Of a stretch of DNA of 64,000 nt, positions 27,741 to 39,992 are shown piece by piece. Both the position numbers and the translations under genes were made by a program. The stretch lies in assembly GCF_036370855.1 (NCBI RefSeq), contig NC_088112.1, forward strand, positions 13,880,469 through 13,944,468. Reading direction: 5' to 3'. The DNA comes from Dromaius novaehollandiae. Lineage: Eukaryota; Chordata; Aves; Casuariiformes; Dromaiidae. How positions within the stretch are numbered: position 1 is the stretch's first letter; each line of letters opens with the position of its first letter. The notes under the pieces were generated by a model. The model searched no databases, was not told the DNA's origin, and worked only from the letters and a program-made list of their open reading frames with translations.

Positions 27741-29879
27741 TCAGCTACTCCCAGGGAAAAGTGGGTGAACTGTAATGACTACCAAATCCAGGGCTTCCTC
27801 ACCAGCCTGGCTGTGGGAACCCTACAATCAGCCCTGCCACCCTGGGATGGTCCTGTGGCAGCTAGAAAAGCTTTGTCAAACACTGTGACGGTCAAAGGAA
27901 AAAGTAGGACAGAGTATTCAACTGAATTGCAACAGACACACATGCCTGTGCAGGGGGAGGAGGAGGGAGTGGAGGATCACACGTGTTAGATGGGCCAAGA
28001 GCCTGGACACAATAACGTATCAGCTGCATGACCAACAGAGTGAAGCTGCGAGATGGAAATCTATCCTTTCCTTCCACCATGTGCATAGCCTGGTCACGGG
28101 AGGGTGCTCAGCTGTGAGCAACATGTTTCTTTCAATAAGAGCAACCATGCACAAATGTAATTCTTCCATTATTTTAACTGAAGAGGCAGAATGAGTCAGA
28201 CACAGGGCCCTGACTATGCTGCAGGTGGCAGGTCTGAGCAGGTGCAGTGGCCTCAGCTCAGTGGACCAAACAGACTGTGTGGATGCTCCAGATGCTGGGG
28301 CAGCCCCTGCTCCAGTCTCTACACTATGGCTGAGGTCCCCCCCTAGGGAAAGAAAGGGCTGTGAAGATGTTTGTGTTATCTAACAGAAAAGAGATCTCAA
28401 GTGTATTATTGACTCACCCACCTTTCAAAGCTGTAAAAAAAAAAAAACAACCCAAAAAACCAAAAAACACAACACAACTTAAAAGTTCGAGGAAGGAATC
28501 AAGGAAAAAATAACGGACAAGAGTTTGATTTCTAAGCTTTGGTATGTTTAAAGCCAAGAAGGCAGCTAGTCACAGCTGTGATTTCAGTCTGGACAGCCTG
28601 TGACCACTGCTGTGGCCCTACTTTGTCACTGGCATTCATCAGTCTTGCTGAGAAAGTGAACACTGTGCACTGAAACCAAAGCGAAAGAGCCTGGCACAGG
28701 CAAAGCTCACTGTCATCTCAGTTAACCAGTACGGATGTGCCTGCACCCTGCCCACTCAGCTGGAAGGACGAATCATGACAGAAGGTGTTCGTCTGATGCA
28801 ACACTTCCTCCCTTGGCCTGTTCTTGGGGAAAAAATTTTATCAGCTTTGGGAAGTTTCCCCACTATGGGAAATCATCTCCTGAAAGGCATACGAGGCTCT
28901 CCTGGCACTTGTGTCACAGTTCAGAGGACAGAAGCAAGGTCTGTCATCCTCAGTGCAATATAAGATTGCGGGGAGGGCTGGGTTAGACAAGCATCCCCAG
29001 TGAACTAAACCAAAACCCCAGGGGTGCGGTGGTTTGCTGCTCACCGGTCTCAGCATGTGACAAGTTCTCTTTCACACAGTCAGATGGCACTTCTGCAGAT
29101 CCCTTTGCTCCTGGTGACAGCCACCCAGCTTCTCTGACTCACACGCTTTCCAAGAAGTGCTCAATTTTCACTACAACACAAGTCGTAGAGTAGGACCACA
29201 CTGCACGCATTCCATGCTGGTAGCAAGCTGGATGTCGCATTCCCTAAACCTGAAGGGGACAGGTCTTGGGAAAGGCCTACAGCCAGGATAACCGTCCAGG
29301 GAATATTTAATGATCTCTTGGACCTAGGATTAAATGAAATTCCCATGAAATCTGTTTTAGACTGGACAGTGCAGTCTTTTATGGTCACCATCTCTGGCAC
29401 ATTACAGTCTCACAGAATCAGAGCAGCAGGACCAGGATCAGCAAACTAAGTCACCTTTGACCAAAGTAGCACATGTCGTGAAAGCCCTCCGTTCCCTTTG
29501 AAAGTTATTCCAAAACCACACAGATCATACAATTGGGAAGAAACTCCTGGTATTATTTTGCCTTTATGTTTCCATGTGCAATTATGTTCTGTGATTATAA
29601 TTATTATTAGTGGGTCGATTATTAAGACATGCTTCTGTATTTACCCCATGCCATGAGTCCCCGTGCAGAGAAAGTGCCATAGTCCTTGTCCTTTAGATAA
29701 GACAAGATGAGGAGCAGAGCTGTGGACTGCATTAGCCTACAGACAACGGGAAGGACTGGTGAAAAGCAAAGCTAGGCACTCTGCAAGGAGGGGACTCGTG
29801 TCTGGGTCTGCTCCAGGGACTTTTAGGCTTTCTACAGAGAACAGTTGGTGGGTTAAAAGCAGAGGAAGGAGAGACGACC
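27741..29879. other. Gene desert, middle part
   Basis: No exon recognised. An A-rich simple stretch lies at 28435-28479. Moderately GC-rich unique-looking sequence otherwise. Confidence 0.4.
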
Positions 29880-30420
29880 TTGGGACACCCTGATCACCAG
29901 GTGAGGAGCCGGGCTGCTCCTTCAGCGCTGCCCATCGACCCCAAAGGCGTCTCTGGCAGGGACTGGGGAAGGGGATGCTACAGGCAGGCCTCCAAGCAGA
30001 GGAGCATGGGGTGGCAAGGGGAGGAGGAGGAGACGCTGGCAGATGGTGGAGGCAGCCCCGGCATCGGCTGCCCCCTGTGACAGGGGAAGACACCAGGGCA
30101 CACGCAGGCCATGGTGGCCAGCACCAGGCCCAGCAGGGCCACCGGGCCCCTCCGCGTCTAGAAGGACGAGGCTCAGCTCTGATTCCCGCAAATCCCAACA
30201 AGATGGGGCAAAGCGAGCAGGGTCGGAGCATGGCTCTGTCGCTGCCGGACCAGCCCCCTCAGCGCTGCCCCCCGCCACCACCAAGGGGACCGACCTGACG
30301 GACACCGCGCACTTCCTTTGGGGGACACGGAAAGGGCGGGAACTGGCGAGGTCTCACCTCTGCGGGCCAATTCCGCTGGGCGACCAGGTCTGCAAGGCTA
30401 ACACACAGTAGCCAGAACAA
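29880..30420 (-). other. GC-rich block with open frame and splice-like signals, unassigned
   Basis: A block of about 540 bp is much richer in G+C and CpG than its flanks. On the minus strand it carries an uninterrupted 164-codon frame (30231 down to 29737) starting MLRPCSLCPILLGFAG, and another frame with a hydrophobic run (VALLGLVLATMACV) followed by a stop. Good-looking splice signals occur: a TTGCAG acceptor and CAGAG/gtgaga donor frame a 32-nt piece near 30.35-30.40 kb, and a CTTCTAG acceptor lies near 30.16 kb. I recognise no protein family. It may be a CpG island with a non-coding first exon, a lineage-specific small gene, or a composition effect. Confidence 0.25.
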
Positions 30421-30832
30421 CAAGACAGAGGTGAGGCGTTGCAGGGAAATTCGGTTTCACAGCTTCTCACTTGCTTTCTCTGCTCTTTCAGCACAGATGG
30501 TGTAGACGATCATCGAGTCTGTAGAGGTGCAGAGGTGTTTTTGCTATTTGCACTGCAATAGCAAAATACAGAATGATTATTAACTAGTGAAGTCTCAGAG
30601 TTTATGCTCTCTTGTGATCTGTCCATGTTATTTCACCCTCCAAATTAAAAAGAATTAGATATCGGAATAGGCTGTGAGATTTTTGGTGTCCCTGAGGGCT
30701 ATTCCGGGCCATCTCAGGTGTAGCACTGTGTCATCCCCTCCCTTAAAATGTCAGTTGCCATCTTAAAAGCAGGTGTTTCTTCGCTGCTGTGCTCTGAGTA
30801 CAGTGCTGCTCCAGAGCCACACTACACAGTGG

Positions 30833-31020
30833 GATCATCATAGGATAACTCAGGTCAGAAAGGACATGAGGAGGTCATCTAGCCCAACCTCCTCTCAGAG
30901 CAGGAGGAATGACGAGGAAGGTCTTGCCACTTTCCCAGTCCTTCATGACCACCTTTCCTTGTACAGGAGCCATTTCCTGCTCCCCTTGATCTTACACATG
31001 TTCTGGATGTCTTGGTGTTG
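30833..31020 (-). mobile_element. CR1 LINE 3' tail, reverse orientation
   Basis: On the + strand the run GATCATCATAGGATAACTCAG, then GTCAGAAAGGACATGAGGAG and GTCATCTAGCCCAACCTCCT is the reverse complement of the typical CR1 3' end (a GGTTGGACTAGATGA block leading to the terminal ATTCTATGAT-type repeat). Only the last 150-190 bp remain; the far border is uncertain. Confidence 0.85.
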
Positions 31021-32500
31021 TGTTTACTAATATGATATCTAAACTGGAAACCGAACAAGTGCGCTTTCCCTGGATGCACAACCTGGGACACGGAGAGGTG
31101 CAGTGTTCTTCCTGGAAGAGGCAGCAGATTTTGCAAGAATCCAGTAAGTTATGATGGGAAAACATTAGGTTTAAACACAGCTGATCTGATCAAACTTTGG
31201 AAGCAGCCTCCGTTGGGTTTCGCCTGCATGGTTTGACTTGCTGGCTGGATGCATCCTGAACGCTGCCTAGGACATTCACAAAGTGACAAAGGATTTGCCA
31301 GAATTGTCATTGCAAACGTGAGTTATCATAAAAGAAGGCAGCATTGGGTGTGCTGAGCGCATTGCTAAGGCCTCTCTGTTTAGACATTGTGCTTCAATTT
31401 AGTTCAAAGCAAATGTTGTGATATGATAGGCAAATGCTCAAGCTCTGTCCAAATGAGGTCCAGAGTTCAGATGCTCAGCATTTAGGTGCTTGCAAAGTAT
31501 GTTGACCCCTGAGGCTCATGATAATATCTAAAGCTCCTTTTGAAAGTTAAATGTTTAACATTAAGAAACTAGTTGCCCATTGATCTGCTGCCAATGCTTT
31601 AACAAGGAGATGCCTCAAGTATTTCCCTGTGTGAATTTTGCACAGTGAATGAGGAGAAGCTATAGAGTTTATTTTCTCATGTTCACTCAAAGAAGGATTT
31701 TCCAACCAGCATTAAGAAGAGAGAGGGCAGTACTGTGAAAAGTAAAGAAAGGAATAAAGTCTATGATGTGCATTAAAATTTGTAAATAAATACAAGCACT
31801 TGCTCCCAGAAAATGAAGGTCTGTGGGTAATTCAGGGAATGTTTATCCTAGAGAAAGGGAGAGGAAGCCCACAGCTTTTCTCCTCCAGGAATTTTTTAAA
31901 ATTATTGACACTTTGTACAATGTGGTGCTCTTCTAAACAGTATTTATTAGCATGAGAAGCCACTTTGCAACAGGAAACTAATGCTGTTGATAGTCACAGT
32001 TTTCAAGACAAAGCATTTCCTTAGACCAAAGAAGAAAGAGCTGCTTTAGAAAGAAAAGCCTCCCTGCTTCTGTCTAGAGCCAGCCTCAACCTGCCACCGT
32101 CTTGTTACAGGCTTAATTGGAGCAATATTCCCTAGTCTTCAGATTGCTTGTCTCCGGTTTCCAAAGATGAGACATATGCAGTCATGCTGTTCACTAGCTG
32201 TCCTGTCACCCTCCCACAGTAACCTCTGGGAGAGGGAGAGACATGTTTAAGGAGGCTGAGTAAAGGATAAAGAGTCACGCTTTCCCCCACCCTGCAGGAT
32301 GGGAAGGGTTGCAGGAGGAGCCCAGGTACTACTTGGCTGGCTGGCAGGCATGTGCCAATTTGTCAGGTGGGACTGGGTGGAAGAGCTAGGGCTACCGCAT
32401 AAGAGAAGACAGAGCTCCATGGGAAACCAGTGGAATCGTTGCTTGTACCAAAGAATTGTGCTGAGTTTCATTTTACTGAGCGGAGATGTCGGAGATGAGG
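31021..32500. other. Intergenic DNA downstream of Kazal gene A
   Basis: No exon recognised. A weak ATTAAA (minus strand, + coordinates 32561-32566) lies only 20 nt past the stop of Kazal gene A, and a full AATAAA (minus) lies much further away near 31945, so the 3' end of gene A is unresolved. Confidence 0.4.
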
Positions 32501-32585
32501 GCAAGCTGCTCCCATGTCTACGCACAGGTGTCTGCAACCGTTGCTGAAGGTTGATCAGCTTTTAATGCTTAGTGACAGTGAGGAT

Positions 32586-35500
32586 TCAGCATGTCCCCAG
32601 ATGCTTCAATCTTATTTTTCCTCCACTTTTCCTATAAAAGGAGCAAGGCAGACTCAGGCAGAGTAGTATATAACAGACAACACAGACACAGCAGTGCGGA
32701 ATAAGGAACTGATCCGTCAGAAGAGGACCATCTGCCTCACTGATGCTAGCAAACCCTGGAGCCTCACAAGGAATATCAAGCTGCTTTCTCCCTCTCCTTT
32801 CTCTTCTCAAATTTCCCCTGCGAGGTGGCAGTCTTCAGTAAGCACTAAAATGTGTATGACTGCTGGGGAGAAATTGATGTTTTGCAAGCACATTTGATCC
32901 AGAAGTGCTGGTTCCAATTACATCTCCTTTAAAGAAGGAGATGGGGAAACAGAGCTCCAGAAAAGGGTAAACTCTGGTTCTTCCTCTGAGGCTATGTCTT
33001 GTTCAACAAAGCCCAGCCAGACTTTTCAGCAACAATTTGATGTGGCTCAACTCCTGCATTCCCCCAGACACTTGTCAGTACCCAGAGGCTTGGGCAGTGG
33101 GAGTTTCAGCCTCTGGCATACAGTGGGATATGCTGTGGATCAATTTAGTCCCCACAGTAGGTTTAGGTAGAATGTAATTGGCTCCCAGGCCCTATGCTGT
33201 CTCTCTGCATGGCAACCAGAATCATAGCATTCAGGTAGCTCTGTTCCAAGGAGGAAATGTTATATTTGGCAGGAATCAGGGACCAGTCCATACAGGAGGA
33301 GCAGCCTGGATGCCAGGCCTCCCCTCCATGAAGAACATCATTGCATACATGAAACCTGGGCCAACCCTATATATTATTTCAATTCCCTTCACTTTCACTT
33401 ACAGAACTGCCTTGCAGAAGGCACACCGGTTTCCATACGTTACGCCATCCGTGCCACAGTGAGGATTGGACTCCCTCGTACAGTACACACTTCTGTTTGT
33501 AAACTCTCTACAAATCTGCAAAAGGAATTAAAAAAAAAGCTTTTAGGACTCCCGTACTCTTTCTTTGTTTCACATCTCTAGTGAGAAACAAGGTCACCAA
33601 TATAATTCTCTTTCTGTCGAGAGGACTGAAAGGAGCAGTGATGATATTGCCTATTTTGTGAAAGAAAAAGGCCTATCAGAAGTGAGCAGAAGTGGTGTTT
33701 CACGGAAATTTCAGCCCTGTGTCTGAGGAGGGAAGTTGTGATTACCTGGGAGAAATTCTCATCTTCTGAAGACAAAAGTGGATTAGCCCAGGCATGTAGG
33801 AGAAGAGTCAGCATTGATGTTCTTTCAGGCACTTGGCCCCAAGTTAGCTCACTGCTAAATGGCATCATGAGCATTGTGAAACAGTGTGCTCAGCTTCGTG
33901 ATTGCTGAGCTTTCTGCCTTCCCAGCAGAATGAGAAAAAGACACAGTTTTTAGGGGATTAAAAATGGTGTCCAGGAAATGTGCAGATATTTTGTCTCTGG
34001 ACAAATTCCCAGTAATGAACCTGGTTTGGGGGGAATAAAATACTCTCAATATCCCATTTGTTTCATGAGAAGATTGGATAGTGGAGCAAAGTGGACAAAA
34101 GCAGTGTTGCAAGGCTAAGCATATGAATACAACACTGTGCAAACACTCTGCACCTAATCCTGGGAGGCATTTGCTAAACTAGTTGTCTATTTCCCTGGTG
34201 TACTTGCTAGCATGGTCACATATTACGTCCCTTATACAATGGTGAACGCCCAAAAAGGTTGGAACAACTTGGAAGGATGCACCTGGTCCCACCAGAAATT
34301 AAAAAGTGTTTACCATGCACCAAGATCTGGGTTACAAAACCATTTGTCTAGAATCAGGAGAAAATGCAGATTCAGTAAGCAGAAACAGCTGCACTAACCT
34401 CTTCAATGTCTTGACCTGCTGCATCTGGAAGAAAAACACAGAGATTTTATGCAATTCAGCATTCTTTTCTGAAAGAAGCTGTATGAAAGTCACAAATCTT
34501 TTCCCCAAACACAGTGACATATGCTCTAGGTTTCCCCTACTCTGTCATCCTGTGTAGTGGAGGAGGGGGCAGGAAACTTTATCTGAACTGCTTTTCAGTA
34601 TTTTGCTTTTTGACAAATGCTATTAAAATAACATATTCATTCATCTGCTAACTGCACCTTACATATATAAACCAATCTCCTTGGAAGGCAGCCACTCCAA
34701 TGGAAGCAAGCTGCCATATCAGAATTGGAGCTGCACTCAACAAAGATTTTAATTCTTTATATTCATTTTTTGAGCTTTGAGTCTCCTGCAGCTCTATATA
34801 GTGAAAATGGCTGGTATTATTAACAGCAGCATTCTGTGAAGCTGTAGCAGAAGGTTCTGTGGTCAGCTTTAGAGCCATCAAAAGTATGATATGGCTCAGA
34901 GACTCTCCCAGAAGAACTTCATCCAGGATGAGATACAAAGAGGTGTCACACTGTGATACTGAGCAGAACAGGCAGTGCCAGTCTGTAAGAGAGCAAAATG
35001 CTCACTGTAACCACAGGGTCTGGGCTTGAAGATAATCAGTCATAGCCCCTTTATATTTCTTCACTGCAAAGACGGCAGTCAGATGCACAGGTTGAGTCAT
35101 ACCTGTGGGACAGGGCAACCCTGTGATCTCTTTAAGGGGGATCCTGGCACTTAGGGGAAGACTGAATGCGGATCTACAGGATGTGGTCCACCAGTACTCT
35201 CTGTATGTGGGACAGCCAAATACCCAGCATCTCACATGACAGTGAGGCAGCAGCAGTTTGGATGTGAGGTTGTGTGTCTAGCTGGGGAGGATTACAGCAG
35301 TGTGCTGAATGCCAGAAGCTGCTGCTGTACTTGCTCGGAGAAGTGCGGTCACTGCCAGTGTCTCACCAGGTGGCTCTGAGCAGAAGTGAACCTGGGCAGG
35401 AGGTGAGAAGACTTTGTACTCCACTTGGGCCCCCTCACTATGCAGGCTGGAAATCCCACCCAGCATCCAATCAGCTAGACCATTATCTATCAACCCACCC

Positions 35501-36654
35501 TACCTCTTCTTCCAATTCTAATGCATTTCCATGTTTTGTCCCTGCCACTGGTATATTTATCACATCCTCTGATCAGGCTAGGCGTCATTAATTGTAAAGT
35601 CACTGTTATGGCTCTCTGTATATTATTTACAAAATAGCTCATTAGACTTTTTTTAATAAATATTACATGCAGCTATACAAGACTTTGTAATGATGTCTCT
35701 TGACATCTATTTATTTTATAGGAAATCACAGAGCATTTTCCCCAGCTTTGGAAGGAAGTTTCAGCACTCTGATGGAACCCAATCCCAATTAAGAGTCAAT
35801 TAGAGATAGATGAATATTTCATAATGACTAATGTGTACAAAGTAATTCACCTCTTCTCTCCATGCACAGCTTGCAATTTTCTCAAGTGAATTCTTTATTC
35901 AGATTATTCACAGAAAAACAAGTATAAATAATTCTTGGTCTGCATATTGTTCAATAACTGTTGCCACAAACCTTCTGGAGCTGGGTCAGCTGGACATATG
36001 CAATTGATTGCACTGATGTGACCTATATGTTCAAAAATCATCAATCAGCTTCCCCGAATCATCAAAAAGATGTGAAAATCTCAAGATAAATAAATGCTGG
36101 ATCCTTTAAATTTGCCCTCTTTGTCCTTGAGGACATTTGAATTTAATTTTCAAGCTTTTCTCTGCAACAGAAATGAAAGCTGAAACTTTCATCTAATTAC
36201 ATGTTTCCACATCTCAAAAGAAAACACCAAATACCAAGACGCTCACAATCAAAACAAGAACCGATGACCATTAGGTGCAAGTTTTTTCTTTAACTGATTC
36301 AGCAAACCTCTCCAGCTAGCATTCATACCAAAATTAATAATTACATTCTGCTTTGATACATTTTTTGAAACAGACACTTAGAATTTGATCTTTTCGTCTC
36401 CCAGTGACACCTTCCCTGCGTTAGTCACTGTGGAAGAGCACAAGGGGTGGAAACTTGTTGTCCAAGTGAGCAAATAAAGCAGATATTTTCCACTTGCTCA
36501 GCTTTATCTTCACACCTGTCATCTAGAGATCAAGGCTTTCTGAAGTTTACTGTTGTCAGGACAGTTTCTTTCTAGGCTACAGAAAAGAAGACTTACCGGA
36601 GAAGAAAGACAGCAACAGCAAGCTGAGAAGCACTAAGACACCTGTGGCCTTCAT
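32586..36654 (-). CDS. Kazal gene A: single-domain secreted serine protease inhibitor (SPINK-like), complete
   Basis: Four coding exons on the minus strand: 36654-36597 (signal), 34424-34399 (26 nt), 33515-33403 (Cys 1-5) and 32631-32586 (Cys 6 and stop). Phases join 1, 0, 2 and all borders are GT-AG. The product is 80 aa: signal [19 protein letters not shown], linker DAAGQDIEE, then one Kazal domain with cysteines in ICRE, VYC, PHC, NRC, AFC and a C-terminal GTC followed by stop; [10 protein letters not shown] is the family signature. The second residue after Cys 2 (CTRESNPHC) is the P1 position, here Arg, which predicts trypsin-like targets. FTNRS holds an N-glycosylation sequon. It is the distal member of the cluster, next to the gene desert. 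I cannot assign orthology to a named SPINK gene. Confidence 0.92.
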
Positions 36655-36719
36655 GCTGCAAGTAGCTCTTTAGTCCAAGTCAAGTGGTCTATTCTGGAGG
36701 TGATGTCTCAGCAACAGAG

Positions 36720-36765
36720 CCTACAATGCGCTCATGAACCTGCCTCTCTGTGTATTTATGTGCCC
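36720..36765 (-). promoter_or_regulatory. TATA box of Kazal gene A
   Basis: CATAAATA on the minus strand (+ coordinates 36753-36760) lies about 100 nt upstream of the start codon. Transcription would begin near 36725, giving a 5' UTR of about 70 nt. TATA-driven tissue-specific promoters fit secreted inhibitor genes. Confidence 0.6.
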
Positions 36766-36769
36766 ATCA

Positions 36770-39700
36770 GTAGCTGTCCTCATTCCTCACCTTAATTGTG
36801 AGAACTTCTCCACTTCATTTCTAAAGTCATTATTGGTCCTGTCCATGTTTATGGTGCTTTAGGAATGCTGTCCTATCCACATCAAACCTAGAAAGAAGGG
36901 CTAATTATATGAGTGATAGACTCAGGCGTGTAATATTTTTTTTCTAAATAGTCACAAGATTCTCACACGGGTGAATTTTCAAAGCAGTGATTCATCAGGG
37001 AAGCTGGTAATTTTCATTCTCTGGGCCCTTGCTGAATACCAGCTCTGAGGTTTTGAGTGCAGCGTGATGACACTTACTAGACATTATGAAATAAATCACA
37101 GCATTAGAATGTGTTGTCTGTGAAACCAATTATACGTTGTTCCCTGTCTATTTTTGAAGATGGTTCTAAATTTGTTGGGTTTGGGTGGAGAAACACACTG
37201 ATGTGACATATTCTCATGGCTGCATGCGGAGTCCCGGATAGGACTGCTGACTCCCCTCCTTGAACAATTTAAACTATAGCTGTCAGTGTTTTCCAGTTCT
37301 CCATATCCACAAACATATGTTAGGGCTCTACTCCCACAGTAAGTGGCAACTAGGGGAATTTGATGGAGAATCATGAGACCTGAGCTCTATTTCCAGCTGA
37401 CACTTTGCAAAGGTTTGTGTTCAGCTGCACTGTTTGCAAAATATCTGTTCCGATAAGAAGAATCATGTAAAATTCTTAGTATGCTTTCCTAAGGAAACAA
37501 GACTTAGGTGAGCACTCTGAATATATGTCTGTCTACCAGTTCTCTCAGTAAATTTTGAATCTGTAACTGATTCCTTCCATATTTGACACTGGAGTGAAAG
37601 AAAAGATCAAGTTTTTGTACACTTTGTAACAAGAGACAATTGGTCAGAGGAAAGACTCTACTAATGTCCTCAGCCAACAAGGGAAAGAATTTCTGCAGGA
37701 GAGTAATGTTAGGAGTGCCGTATATCTGGGAAAGCATTAGAGTTTCCAACTTACTGGATATAAAATCCACATAGTAGAGAAACCATGACTGATGGGTGAA
37801 TTCTCTGATGTCAAATAAGGGTGAGCTCACTATGCAGCCTTTAGTATAATTTAGTTATCAAGTCAGTCAGCCGCAGATCCATTCAAAATCACACTTAGTT
37901 CTGCTGCTCACAGAACTACTTGTTTTTCTTTTCTGGTTTCATACCTGACTGGTCATGACCACAGCATTAATACTTCAGTTCTTTATCTACCCAAATGTTT
38001 TATTTGCTGCAGCATATTTTTCTGGATAAAGCTTTAGAAGATGTACCACAGGGACCAATTCCTTGCAGGCTGAGGAGAGGAAGAGACTAAATTGCCAGAC
38101 AAGTGATTACCTTTATTACCACTTTTTCCACTTCTTTGTAACATCTGAAACAGACCACTTACTAGTGTAGGTGAGGAAATTCTTCTGGACCTCTGACTTG
38201 CCTGGAAATCCGGGATGAAAGAAAGGCACCTGGAACTTGATTTCCAGTCTAATGGGTGTAGTTGGACAACGTCTCACTGGTATCAAGCCAAATATTAACA
38301 CTATGGTGGGCAAATCTCTAGTCTTAGATGACACAGACCTTTTCTTTGTCTAAAGTGTTGGAGTTTGGAGGCTTCCAAGGCATCTAGGCTACAACCGTAT
38401 ACCCTGTGCTTGCCACTTGCCCTCCCTTTCCCTGTACATGAGTAGCTTATTTGAGCTTTTCCAAAGTCTTTTGAGTTCCTAAGTAAAATATCAGGCTTCT
38501 TCAGGCAGAAACTGCCATCACAATTCACTTGCAAAGAAGACTTAACTTAGGATTTTACTGTTGAAAGAAATTGCCTGCTATGGCCATGTCTCAGCTAGTC
38601 TGTGACGACTCAGTAAACCTCTTGGCCAATGAGAAATTACAATAAAGCTGTGTCCTTCGTTGAGAGGCCTGTGTTCACTCCCACTAGCTACTTAGACTGT
38701 TCCTTCTCTTTTCCTAGGATGGGATACTACTCTCTTCTAATGCTAGAGAAAGGGTAACTTCTGGTAGGAGGACTGACAAAATTGCCAGGCCAAGGGAAGG
38801 TCTACTTCAGGAAACAAGACCTAAAGAGAAAGCTTGGAGGTCAGATTTTACCCCCAACTATCAACCTTAACAACTGACTGCCTTGCTACATAACAAGAGA
38901 ATGGAAGGTGGAGAAAAGAAGAGGAAGGCAGTATGTGTGCTGTGTCACCTGGGACTTTTCACCTCTATTGTTTGCATACTCATTACCTGACTCATGCAAA
39001 AAGACAGCACATTGTCATCAACATTCATATGTATTGTTGCACATCCAGTGCACTCTTTATGGTCCCACAAAGATATTATCTTCATATATTATCTTTTCTT
39101 TCAAGATAGAAACCATCTTGGAGCTACCAGCACATCTAGCCTTTCTTTCCTAGGGCTGGAAAACTCGAGACCTTTTCCTGAGGTCCCCTGCCCTACCTGT
39201 GCCTCAAACACTCCAAATGAAACTTTTCAGATCTTTTCTCAAACAAGCTGAAAGTCTGAGCCTGGTCTAATTTCTCCTCTGGTCTTCATTAGGGCTCATT
39301 ACATCAATACCCAGCTTGATCAACAGAGTCTCTAGGGAACACACCCTTCAAGGAAGCAGAAGTTCCTAATTTTCTTCCTTATGAGATAGTTTCTTCACTT
39401 TGCCATAGCCTCCTTTTTATAACACACTGCCAGACCTGTCCCCTGCCCAAGTGTGAGCAAGTAGGGCTCACCATAGCCATTTCACGTTTCTCCAGGGCCG
39501 TTTTCCCTATGCCACCAGGGCTCCTAAAAGGGTCAGTTCCTCCAAGACTCAGTGCTATTACAACTACAAAGCCAAGTCTTGTGCATTTAGGACAAGATGT
39601 GTGCTAGCACACATTTACACACTGTGAGAAACAGAAATGAGGAAAGTGGCAGTATTTTATAGAAGTTTGTTTTCTCTTTTGACAGATGGTAGTTTGGCAT

Positions 39701-39880
39701 GGAGTGACATACTGCTGTCAGGACTCAGACTGTTGTGATGGGCGTTACACTTTGTTCTTTATTGTGGTTTATTTCACAACTACTCCTGCCTGACAGATAA
39801 GCTCCTAAACCCAAGAGAACATTACCCCCACCCTGGAAAAAAAAAAAAAAAAAAACTGTCCATGGCAAAGAGAGCGGCTG
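36770..39880. other. Intergenic DNA between Kazal genes A and B
   Basis: About 3 kb with no Kazal exon and no recognised repeat. A 108-codon minus-strand frame at 37504-37830 has no recognisable domain and no flanking gene signals. An A run lies at about 39837-39855, just beyond the 3' end of gene B. Confidence 0.4.
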
Positions 39881-39884
39881 AATT

Positions 39885-39896
39885 TAATTTATTGAT
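39885..39896 (-). terminator. Poly(A) signal of Kazal gene B
   Basis: AATAAA on the minus strand, about 100 nt after the TAG stop of gene B. The spacing matches genes C and OVM, whose AATAAA lies about 120 nt past the stop. Confidence 0.6.
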
Positions 39897-39992
39897 CAGA
39901 CAAAGCAGAGACCAATACACAGCAGTCCTCTGGAGCAAGAAAGAGCATGTTTGATTGCAGACTTTGCAAGGGAAAAATGAGTGTGAAGACTA

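Noticed and set aside
37504-37830. 108-codon minus-strand frame between Kazal genes A and B
   Set aside because: No recognisable motif, no splice or promoter context, and no similarity to the neighbouring Kazal modules.
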